A stretch of DNA of 5,104 bases from Chloroflexota bacterium (lineage in GTDB: Bacteria > Chloroflexota > Dehalococcoidia > SZUA-161), in the NCBI GenBank assembly GCA_030668425.1, contig DAOUTY010000143.1, forward strand, positions 1 to 5,104, written 5' to 3'. Each line of letters opens with the position of its first letter. Position 1 is the first letter of the stretch. Made by a program: the position numbers and the translations under genes. The notes beneath the pieces are model-generated. The model searched no databases and had not been told where the DNA came from. It saw only the letters and a program-made list of their open reading frames with translations. Below, piece after piece: positions 1-5,104 of this stretch.

Positions 1-72
1 AACAAGCAAACGTAAAAGTCTTCTCGAAAGTTTCACCTTTTATTCTATTTGGTGAGCCGGGCGGGACTCTTT

Positions 73-98
73 AGCAAGCCTCGCTCGGCTCGCTTTTT
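73..98 (+). terminator. Weak intrinsic-terminator-like hairpin
   Basis: AGCAAGCC (73-80) can pair with GGCTCGCT (87-94) around a 6-nt loop, with one A-C mismatch in 8 positions, and the stem runs into TTTTT (94-98). It could end transcription from a gene left of the window. The mismatch and the short T-tract make this weak. No coding sequence is recognisable in bases 1-72. Confidence 0.3.
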
Positions 99-100
99 CC

Positions 101-153
101 GCTGGGTCAGGCCTTCCAGGTGTTCCTGTTGCGCAGTGCCTCAAAAGGCTCGA
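101..153 (+). repeat. 53-bp dispersed repeat, copy 1
   Basis: This block matches 4293-4345 in the same orientation at 46 of 53 positions without gaps. The differences are at 108, 119, 128, 129, 131, 146 and 150. The similarity stops sharply at both ends. On the minus strand it reads PFEALRNRNTWKA followed by a TGA stop (107-109), and copy 2 reads the same tail with one residue changed and a TAA stop. The block also holds a small hairpin, GCCT-caaa-AGGC (138-149). It ends 8 bp before the candidate -35 of the first gene. I do not recognise the family it comes from. Confidence 0.8.
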
Positions 154-160
154 TACGTAG

Positions 161-189
161 TTGTATTGGATTGCTGCGTGGTGTATATT
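161..189 (+). promoter_or_regulatory. Candidate sigma70-type promoter of the CaiB/BaiF operon
   Basis: TTGTAT (161-166) and TATATT (184-189) are separated by 17 bp. The -35 matches the TTGACA consensus at only three positions, while the -10 is close to TATAAT. Transcription would begin near 196, just before the ribosome binding site at 201, giving a very short leader. It is the only promoter-like pair I see before the first gene. Confidence 0.4.
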
Positions 190-200
190 TTGGAAGCATG

Positions 201-207
201 GGAGGTG
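201..207 (+). promoter_or_regulatory. Ribosome binding site that decides the GTG start of gene 1
   Basis: GGAGGTG lies with GGAGG ending 6 nt before GTG 212. The reading frame stays open upstream to a TTG at 161, but that codon overlaps the candidate -35 and has no purine-rich site. The ATG at 198 is out of frame. Confidence 0.75.
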
Positions 208-211
208 TAGC

Positions 212-1426
212 GTGACTGAACAGAAGGTAAACAACACGGCGTTGGGCGATCTCACGGTGCTCGATCTGGCGGGCCCCATGGGGCTTTACTGCACCAAACA
301 GCTCGCCGACCTCGGGGCTGACGTGATCAAGATCGAGCCACCTGGCGGGGACCCCACCAGGGCTATTGGCCCGTTCTATCACGATGAGCCTGACCCGGAG
401 AAGAGCCTCTACTGGTTCCATTTCAATACCAACAAGAGAAGCATCACCCTGGACATAGAAAGCCCCGATGGGAAAGATATCCTGAAAAAGCTGATCAAGA
501 CAGCGGACATCATGGTGGAGACCTTCCAGCCTGGATATCTGGACGCAATAGGGCTGGGATACTCAGTGCTCAAAGAGATTAACCCCGGGCTGATCCTGAC
601 CTCTATCACCCCCTTTGGCCAGACTGGCCCTTACAAGGACTTTAAAGCATCTGATCTCATCGGACTTGCTATGGGCGGGCTGATCTTTATCTGCGGCTGG
701 CCGGATGAGCCACCCACCACGTCCGGTGGCTCCCAGGCATACAATGTGGCTTCAATACACGCCTGCGCGGGTACCCTGACCGCCCTCTACCACCGGGATA
801 TGACTGGCGAAGGGCAGCAAATAGACGTATCGATGCAGCAATGCGTTGCGTTTAGTTTGCAATGGGTGACGCAGATGTACGATCTCCAGAATCGAATTAT
901 GGCAAGATCGGGGCGCTGGGGGGTGCCCCTCCAGGAATGCAAGGATGGTTGGGCGGTGGTCATCCCCATGGTGGACTGGGCTGATTTTATTGGCTGGCTG
1001 GAGAGCGGTGGAGGGGCTGGCGATCTGACCACTGACGAAAGATATAAGGACATTGATTATCAGATGAAACCCGAGGTGAGGCAACATATCACCGAAGTCA
1101 CCGATGCCTTCACAAAGTCCCAACCGAAAAAATTGGTCTGCGAAGAAGGGCAGAAGAGACATGTCATAGCGATACCGTGCAACAATGCCAGAGAGGTGGT
1201 GGAGAACCCTCAGCTTGTTTCTCGGGGCTTCTTCGTCGATGTGGAGCATCCTGAGTTGGGAGACACACTGAAGTACCCCGGCGCCCCATACCGCTTTGCT
1301 GAGACCCCGTGGAGGATAAGATGCAGGGCTCCTCTCATCGGGGAACACAACCTCGAGATATACGGGGAGGAACTGGGACTCACCCTGGAGCAAATGGCTC
1401 TTCTGAAGGGGCAAGGGGTCATTTAG
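212..1426 (+). CDS. CaiB/BaiF (class III) CoA-transferase family protein lacking the catalytic Asp
   Basis: The 404-residue product has the normal length for a cytosolic class III CoA-transferase, a family that moves CoA between carboxylic acids. Visible family features are LADLGADVIKIEPPGGDPTR (31-50), NTNKRSITLD (72-81), the ETFQPG version of the usual ENFRPG loop (103-108), FGQTGPY (135-141), TGEGQQIDVSM (198-208) and the C-terminal GEHN (377-380). The segment that normally carries the active-site Asp reads GGSQAYNVASIHACAG (172-187), with no Asp or Glu between Glu166 and Asp196. Either catalysis differs or this is a non-catalytic partner; from memory, similar QAY-type motifs occur elsewhere in the family. 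It is first in a probable operon, 67 bp before the next gene. The GTG start follows a strong ribosome binding site. Family assignment is secure; substrate is unknown. Confidence 0.93.
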   Translation: MTEQKVNNTALGDLTVLDLAGPMGLYCTKQLADLGADVIKIEPPGGDPTRAIGPFYHDEPDPEKSLYWFHFNTNKRSITLDIESPDGKDILKKLIKTADIMVETFQPGYLDAIGLGYSVLKEINPGLILTSITPFGQTGPYKDFKASDLIGLAMGGLIFICGWPDEPPTTSGGSQAYNVASIHACAGTLTALYHRDMTGEGQQIDVSMQQCVAFSLQWVTQMYDLQNRIMARSGRWGVPLQECKDGWAVVIPMVDWADFIGWLESGGGAGDLTTDERYKDIDYQMKPEVRQHITEVTDAFTKSQPKKLVCEEGQKRHVIAIPCNNAREVVENPQLVSRGFFVDVEHPELGDTLKYPGAPYRFAETPWRIRCRAPLIGEHNLEIYGEELGLTLEQMALLKGQGVI

Positions 1427-1444
1427 CGCGGGGGCCAACAGGTC

Positions 1445-1471
1445 ATCCTCGTTGGAGGATAGCCGAAGGCT
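1445..1471 (+). other. Two adjacent small hairpins between genes 1 and 2
   Basis: ATCCTC (1445-1450) and GAGGAT (1455-1460) form a perfect 6-bp stem with the tetraloop GTTG. Immediately after it, AGCC (1461-1464) and GGCT (1468-1471) form a 4-bp stem with a GAA loop. They could stabilise or partly attenuate the message between the two genes. There is no T-tract (TTTCT follows), so a true terminator is unlikely. Short stems like these can also arise by chance. Confidence 0.3.
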
Positions 1472-1480
1472 TTCTAATCA

Positions 1481-1488
1481 AAGGAGGG
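1481..1488 (+). promoter_or_regulatory. Ribosome binding site that decides the ATG start of gene 2
   Basis: AAGGAGGG ends 5 nt before ATG 1494, an almost ideal site. The frame is open back to TTG 1452, but that would add 14 residues with no family similarity and place the start inside the hairpin at 1445-1460. Confidence 0.8.
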
Positions 1489-1493
1489 CAAAA

Positions 1494-2780
1494 ATGGATA
1501 AGAGATTTCCCCTGGAGGGAATAAAGGTTGCCGACTTCTCGTGGTATGGAGCGGGCCCCTATGTCACCAGGCTGTTTGCCGCCTATGGCGCGGAGGTCAT
1601 ACGGATAGAAAGCAACACCAAGATTGATGGCATGAGGTGGCAATCACCTCGAAAGCCGGATGTCACCCCTACCTACAACATCAGTGGCATGTACAACAAC
1701 TTCAACCCGGGAAAGTTGGGGATAACCCTTAACATGAGCCATCCCAAGGCGCTGGAAATCGCTAAGAAACTCGTATCTATGAGCGATGTAGTCCTGGACA
1801 ATTTTTACCCCGGCGCCATGGAGAAGTGGGGGCTCAGCTATGAGGAATTGGTCAAAATAAAGCCCGATATTATCGTGGCTACTATGCCGATAATGGGAAT
1901 AACCGGTCCCTATGCGCTGTGGCGCGGTTTTGGAACGAGCGTTCGAACTATGGCGGGCATGGATCAAATTACTGGTAATCCTGATCGTCCACCGATTGGG
2001 ACCGGGATGAACGCTTGGCCAGACTGGACCTGTAATCCGCACCATGCGGCAACAGCCATTCTGTCTGCCCTTCATTACAGAAATAAGACTGGCAAAGGGC
2101 AGTTTATAGAGATTGCTCAACTTGAATCCACAGTCTGCTGGACGGAAACATCTATCTTGGATTTCACCGCTAACGGGCGGATTCAGACTGCTATGCGCAA
2201 CCGCCTGCCCAACGCTGCCCCGCATGGGGTCTATCGCTGCCGCGGCGAAGACAGGGAGGTTGATTACAGCGCCATGCCCGATACTCCTCCTGAGCTCAAA
2301 AAGAAAGACGAACGATGGTGTGCCATCGCCGTATTCAGCGATGAGGAGTGGAAAGGCTTCTGCGATGTCATCGGCAACCCGCCGTGGACAAAGGAAGAAA
2401 GGTTTGCCACCTTCCTCGGCAGGAAGGAAAACGAGGACGAGCTTGACCGACGAGTAGAGGAATGGACGCTAGAGAAGCCGCCGGAGGAGGTGATGATGCT
2501 GATGCAGCAGGCAGATGTAGCAGCCGGAGTGGTTCAGGATGGTGAGGACCTACTCACTCGAGATCCCCAATTGAAAGAGCGGGGCTTCTATGTGTATCTC
2601 GATCACCCCGAGGCGGGCGTGATTGCTCATGATGGGCTAACCTTTACCCTCTCAGCTACCCCCGGAGAGATACGCCGAGCCCCTCTTCTCGGTGAACACA
2701 ACGAGTACGTCTACAGGGAGGTCCTGGGCTTCTCCGAGGAGGAGGTAAACCAACTCATCATGGATGGCGTGCTTGAGTGA
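1494..2780 (+). CDS. CaiB/BaiF (class III) CoA-transferase, catalytic Asp present
   Basis: The 428-residue product is a class III CoA-transferase of a different subgroup from its neighbours. Family marks include FAAYGAEVIRIES in the N-terminal CoA-binding region, the DNFYPG loop, ITGPY, TGKGQFIEIAQ and C-terminal APLLGEHN (GEHN 400-403). The active-site segment reads WPDWTCNPHHAATAILSAL, and Asp177 (codon 2022-2024) aligns with the Asp that forms the aspartyl-CoA thioester in formyl-CoA transferase. Residues 254-273 (2253-2312), a polar stretch rich in Lys, Glu and Asp, look inserted between YRCRGED and RWCAIAV, which are adjacent in many relatives; this explains the length above the usual 400. 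It lies 67 bp after gene 1 and 77 bp before gene 3. A heteromer with gene 1, as in the two-subunit benzylsuccinate CoA-transferase BbsEF, is possible but inferred. Substrate is unknown. Confidence 0.94.
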   Translation: MDKRFPLEGIKVADFSWYGAGPYVTRLFAAYGAEVIRIESNTKIDGMRWQSPRKPDVTPTYNISGMYNNFNPGKLGITLNMSHPKALEIAKKLVSMSDVVLDNFYPGAMEKWGLSYEELVKIKPDIIVATMPIMGITGPYALWRGFGTSVRTMAGMDQITGNPDRPPIGTGMNAWPDWTCNPHHAATAILSALHYRNKTGKGQFIEIAQLESTVCWTETSILDFTANGRIQTAMRNRLPNAAPHGVYRCRGEDREVDYSAMPDTPPELKKKDERWCAIAVFSDEEWKGFCDVIGNPPWTKEERFATFLGRKENEDELDRRVEEWTLEKPPEEVMMLMQQADVAAGVVQDGEDLLTRDPQLKERGFYVYLDHPEAGVIAHDGLTFTLSATPGEIRRAPLLGEHNEYVYREVLGFSEEEVNQLIMDGVLE

Positions 2781-2857
2781 GCGAGCTGGGATGATGATTC
2801 CTTTTTGCTTCTCATAGCGGGGTACCAGGGTGAAGACTAGAAAGAAGGTGTTCAATA

Positions 2858-4039
2858 ATGTCAGCCCCTCTCGATGGAATAAGGATACTCGATATGGCAT
2901 GGCAAGGCCCTGGCACGTTTTGTGCCACGATGCTTGGCGATCTCGGGGCCGAGGTAATAAAGGTCTATGAAGCTAGACCTGAGCGCCGTGGCGGCCCCCT
3001 GTTGCTTATGTATCCAGACGCCCCCATCTTCCCTGGGTGGCGGAACTGCAAGACCATGGGCCTCGATCTAAAAGCGGAGGAGGGACGCCAGATATTCTAC
3101 GACTTGGCCAGAACTGCTGACGTTATTACGGAAGGTTTCAGACCTGGAACCACCGAGCGTATCGGCGTCGATTATCCCACCATGAAGGAGATCAATCCGC
3201 GAATAGTATATTGCTCGTTGACAGGTTATGGGCAGGACGGACCCTACCGCGATGTTGTGGGACATGACATCAACTACATTTCAGTTGGCGGGCTTTTGGG
3301 CACGCTTAGGCCCCCCGGCGGGCCTCCTGTCATTCCGCGCACAGTTTTAGCTGACTTTGCCGCTGGTGGGATGTGCGCTGTAATTGGAATCATGGCCGCT
3401 TTAATGGCACGTGACAAGAGCGGCAAAGGGCAATATGTAGACGTGTCGATGACAGATGCCATAGTTGAGTTGATGATGCCAGTTTTATTCCCCGCCCTCC
3501 TTGGTGAGGTCATTTCAGAAAAAGGGGAAACGACAGCCACCGGAGAACAACCGCGGCCCTGGTACAACGTGTATGAGACGAAGGATGGGAAGTATATCAG
3601 CATTGGTAGCGTCGAGCCAAAGTTCTATGCTAACTTGTGTCAACTCCTCGGCCGTGAAGATTTCATTGAGCATCAATATGTGGAAGGTGAGAAGCGGGAG
3701 GAGATTTTCCAGTATTTCAAGAAGACCTTTTTGACCAAAACCCGAGATGAGTGGGTCGAAATCCTGCGCCAGAAGGATACCTGCGTTGCCCCGGTTCACT
3801 CTCTTGGCGAGGTGGTCTCCGATCCCCACTTGAGGGCGCGGGAGATGATTGTCGAGGTGGATCATCCAACCCTCGGTCGCGCCAAGCAAATCGGCTCCAT
3901 GATCAAGCTTTCAGAGTCGCCGTTTAAGGCCCGGACCTGGAGCCAGCGATTTGGGCAACATACTGAGGAGATCCTGCTCGGACTTGGTTATGATAAAGCG
4001 CGAATCAACGAGCTACGCGAAGCAGAGGTGATAGGCTAA
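2858..4039 (+). CDS. CaiB/BaiF family protein, alpha-methylacyl-CoA racemase-like
   Basis: The 393-residue product belongs to the class III CoA-transferase fold but carries the racemase active site. GHDINY gives His136 and Asp137, VLADFAAGG gives Asp166, and SVEPKFY gives Glu253. In mycobacterial alpha-methylacyl-CoA racemase the catalytic residues are His126 and Asp156, also 30 apart, with Glu241 nearby in an EPQFY-type motif. That enzyme inverts the alpha-methyl centre of 2-methylacyl-CoA through a 1,1-proton transfer. Other marks are GDLGAEVIKV (27-36), EGFRPG (92-97) and SGKGQYVDVSM (188-198). The C-terminus has GQHT in place of GEHN. ATG 2858 follows AGAAGGTG (2843-2850) at 7 nt. A CoA-transferase role is not excluded, because Asp166 also matches the transferase Asp. 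The family is certain; the racemase call is probable. Confidence 0.93.
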   Translation: MSAPLDGIRILDMAWQGPGTFCATMLGDLGAEVIKVYEARPERRGGPLLLMYPDAPIFPGWRNCKTMGLDLKAEEGRQIFYDLARTADVITEGFRPGTTERIGVDYPTMKEINPRIVYCSLTGYGQDGPYRDVVGHDINYISVGGLLGTLRPPGGPPVIPRTVLADFAAGGMCAVIGIMAALMARDKSGKGQYVDVSMTDAIVELMMPVLFPALLGEVISEKGETTATGEQPRPWYNVYETKDGKYISIGSVEPKFYANLCQLLGREDFIEHQYVEGEKREEIFQYFKKTFLTKTRDEWVEILRQKDTCVAPVHSLGEVVSDPHLRAREMIVEVDHPTLGRAKQIGSMIKLSESPFKARTWSQRFGQHTEEILLGLGYDKARINELREAEVIG

Positions 4040-4112
4040 ACAGCCGTATGTTCCAGCAAAGGTATAGCAGTTTGGTCTTGGTCATGTCCAGGCGCTGTGC
4101 GAAGAATTGAAC

Positions 4113-4141
4113 TTGCTCCTCCAGCAGGATTCGAACTGCTG
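4113..4141 (-). other. tRNA 3'-end-like fragment (T-arm plus acceptor strand)
   Basis: On the minus strand this reads as a T-arm with TTCGAATCCTGC, followed by TGGAGGAG and CAA where a tRNA would have the acceptor 3' strand, discriminator G and CCA. The end resembles bacterial tRNA-Asn, whose 3' end is commonly GGAGGAGCCA. The 5' T-stem appears to lack one G (AGCAG rather than GCAGG). I find no D-arm or matching 5' acceptor strand at the expected distance, so this is not an intact tRNA. It could be a relic or an attachment-site remnant. The plus strand also forms a 6-bp hairpin here, CAGCAG with CTGCTG. Confidence 0.35.
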
Positions 4142-4292
4142 TCGAAGCTAGCCTCTTGATCGCCCGAAACCGGACTCTTGTTAATCTGAAGCTAAAAGGT
4201 CCCCCCCTGCCCCTCTGAGCTGGTTCGCCCCTGAGCTTCTGAGTTGTTCCAAACTGGTGTCGAAATTGTGTGGAAAGTGGGGTAAAAATGAA

Positions 4293-4345
4293 GCTGGGTT
4301 AGGCCTTCCATGTGTTCCTCCTACGCAGTGCCTCAAATGGCGCGA
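4293..4345 (+). repeat. 53-bp dispersed repeat, copy 2
   Basis: Direct copy of 101-153 with 7 substitutions and no gaps, 4192 bp downstream. On the minus strand it reads PFEALRRRNTWKA and a TAA stop (4299-4301). That frame is open only a short way further and has no start codon, so it is not a gene as it stands. The copy ends 7 bp before the candidate -35 of hypF, the same relative position as copy 1 before its downstream operon. The internal hairpin of copy 1 is weaker here (GCC-tcaaat-GGC), so the data do not support a selected RNA stem. Confidence 0.8.
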
Positions 4346-4352
4346 CTTCAGA

Positions 4353-4383
4353 TTCACCAAGGCTGTTCGCTTCCTGCTATAAT
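4353..4383 (+). promoter_or_regulatory. Candidate extended -10 promoter of hypF
   Basis: TGCTATAAT (4375-4383) is a perfect extended -10 element (TGn-TATAAT). A loose -35, TTCACC (4353-4358), matches TTGACA at four positions with a 19-bp spacer; the extended -10 lowers the need for a good -35. Transcription would start near 4390. That coincides with the only conventional start codon of hypF (GTG 4389) and is about 50 nt before the purine-rich site at 4439. Confidence 0.55.
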
Positions 4384-4388
4384 ATGGG

Positions 4389-5104
4389 GTGGAGTGGAGT
4401 CTGAGAGAAAGCGGGATAGACATCAGTAGAGATAGAAAAGGGGAGGGCAAGACTGTCGCGGTAGGGCAGAAGGAACTCTTACGCATCAGCGTTCGCGGCG
4501 TTGTGCAGGGGGTGGGCTTCCGTCCCTTTGTCTATCAACTTGCCACCAAACATGATCTGAAGGGCTGGGTGCGCAATACCTCGGGGGATGTCAAGATCGA
4601 GGTGGAGGGAGAGAAGGATGCTCTAGCCAGATTCCTTGATGATCTGGTCGTTTTGGCTCCCCCTCTAGCTCGTCTCGAGCAAGTCACCGCAACCAGCCAC
4701 TCTCCAGAGGGCTACCTCGACTTCGAGATTCGCCACAGCATCGCTGAAGAGGACAAGTATCAACTCGTGTCCCCTGACATCGCTACCTGTGAGCCCTGTT
4801 TGGCGGAACTTCTGGCACCTGACGACAGGCGCTACCGCTATCCATTTACCAATTGCACCAATTGCGGCCCACGGTTTACTATCATTGAGGACATTCCCTA
4901 CGATCGGCCTAAGACCACCATGCGCAGCTTCAAGATGTGCCCTCAATGCCAGCGCGAGTATGACGATCCCATGGACCGCCGCTTTCATGCTCAGCCTAAC
5001 GCTTGCCCCGAATGCGGCCCCAGCCTGCAGTTGGTCGATAGCGCTGGCATTCAAGTGCCGGGTGACGATGCACTGGCCGCTGCCGCCGGGTTGCTCAAGG
5101 AGGG
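4389..5104 (+). CDS. hypF: Carbamoyltransferase HypF, N-terminal part (runs off window)
   Basis: HypF converts carbamoyl phosphate and ATP to carbamoyl adenylate and passes the carbamoyl group to the HypE C-terminal cysteine, supplying cyanide ligands for the [NiFe]-hydrogenase active site in the cytosol. The acylphosphatase domain is clear: VRGVVQGVGFRPFVY (from 4491) with the catalytic Arg in GVGFR, and the Asn in GWVRNTSGDV. Two HypF zinc fingers follow, both Cys-x2-Cys-x18-Cys-x2-Cys: CEPC to CTNC (4788-4865) and CPQC to CPEC (4938-5015). The YrdC-like and Kae1-like domains lie beyond the right edge. The start is uncertain. GTG 4389 is the only conventional start upstream of the domain, but it lacks a ribosome binding site and sits at the predicted transcription start. 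GTC 4455 has an ideal site but is not a normal start. Other hyp genes may follow. Confidence 0.93.
   Translation, partial: MEWSLRESGIDISRDRKGEGKTVAVGQKELLRISVRGVVQGVGFRPFVYQLATKHDLKGWVRNTSGDVKIEVEGEKDALARFLDDLVVLAPPLARLEQVTATSHSPEGYLDFEIRHSIAEEDKYQLVSPDIATCEPCLAELLAPDDRRYRYPFTNCTNCGPRFTIIEDIPYDRPKTTMRSFKMCPQCQREYDDPMDRRFHAQPNACPECGPSLQLVDSAGIQVPGDDALAAAAGLLKE
4439..4447 (+). promoter_or_regulatory. Strong Shine-Dalgarno-like site inside the 5' end of the hypF frame
   Basis: AGGGGAGGG is a near-ideal ribosome binding site, but no ATG, GTG or TTG follows at the right distance in the hypF frame. The in-frame codon 7 nt downstream is GTC (4455-4457). Starting there would give the N-terminus length typical of HypF, about ten residues before the acylphosphatase domain. 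Confidence 0.45.

Larger units (their letters stand above)
4040..4388. other. Gene-free region between the CaiB/BaiF operon and hypF
   Basis: No plausible coding sequence is present. It begins with a 4-bp hairpin overlapping the stop of gene 3 (GGCT 4034-4037 with AGCC 4042-4045) and no T-tract, so I see no convincing operon terminator. It then holds the tRNA-3'-end-like sequence (4113-4141), a C7 run (4201-4207), three CTGAG words (4215, 4231, 4239) in a loosely duplicated stretch, repeat copy 2 (4293-4345) and the hypF promoter candidate (4353-4383). Confidence 0.7.

Noticed and set aside
107..421. Minus-strand frame ending in PFEALRNRNTWKA as a complete gene
   Set aside because: Only the last 13 residues are shared with copy 2. 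Most of the frame overlaps the conserved start of gene 1 antisense, so it is a chance frame ending in a repeat relic.
752..1438. 228-codon open frame on the minus strand
   Set aside because: It lies wholly opposite gene 1, whose plus-strand product is a clear family member. The minus-strand product has no recognisable domain.
1644..2225. 193-codon open frame on the minus strand
   Set aside because: Antisense shadow of gene 2, which encodes the conserved protein. It shows no motif of its own.
4034..4045. GGCT-AAAC-AGCC hairpin at the end of gene 3 as a terminator
   Set aside because: The stem is only 4 bp, overlaps the stop codon and has no T-tract.
4113..4200. Intact tRNA gene, supported also by GGACTC and GTTAATC near 4171-4187
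   Set aside because: The T-arm/acceptor piece is on the minus strand, while the Asn-anticodon-like words are on the plus strand and interrupted. No cloverleaf can be completed.
4209..4249. Repeated CTGAG words as a tandem or CRISPR-like repeat
   Set aside because: The units are short, unevenly spaced and imperfect, with no spacer regularity.
4665..5054. 129-codon minus-strand frame inside hypF
   Set aside because: The plus strand here encodes the HypF zinc fingers with exact Cys spacing, so the minus frame is a shadow.

Overview
The window is bacterial and holds three consecutive plus-strand genes for class III (CaiB/BaiF, formyl-CoA transferase-like) proteins. The 5' end of hypF, the [NiFe]-hydrogenase maturation carbamoyltransferase, follows on the same strand and runs off the right edge. 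Moderately GC-rich DNA, several divergent CaiB/BaiF genes together and hydrogenase maturation suggest an anaerobe with acyl-CoA metabolism. Dehalococcoidia-type Chloroflexota or a Desulfobacterota-like lineage would fit, but nothing in the window fixes the taxon.

Layout: 1-211 is non-coding, with a weak terminator-like hairpin (73-98), a 53-bp repeat copy (101-153), a candidate promoter (161-189) and a strong ribosome binding site. The three genes follow at 212-1426, 1494-2780 and 2858-4039, separated by 67 and 77 bp, so they are probably one operon. A gene-free stretch (4040-4388) holds a tRNA-3'-end-like sequence, the second repeat copy (4293-4345) and an extended -10 promoter. hypF starts after it.

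The three CaiB/BaiF proteins are not recent duplicates: they differ in active-site motif and length. The first has no acidic residue where the catalytic Asp of these enzymes normally lies. The second keeps the Asp (Asp177) and carries an insertion of about 20 residues. The third has the His/Asp/Glu set of alpha-methylacyl-CoA racemase (His136, Asp166, Glu253). A reasonable inference is a CoA-transfer module, possibly with genes 1 and 2 forming a heteromer, plus a 2-methylacyl-CoA epimerase. No substrate can be named because no catabolic partner genes are visible.

The strongest unexplained signal is the repeat pair. Two direct copies, 46/53 identical, flank the cassette, and each lies just upstream of a promoter-like element. 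Read on the minus strand, both encode the same protein tail ending in a stop, and the differences fall largely at silent positions. This suggests relics of a coding 3' end. The second notable point is the hypF start: the best-placed ribosome binding site faces a GTC codon, while the only conventional start lies at the predicted transcription start.
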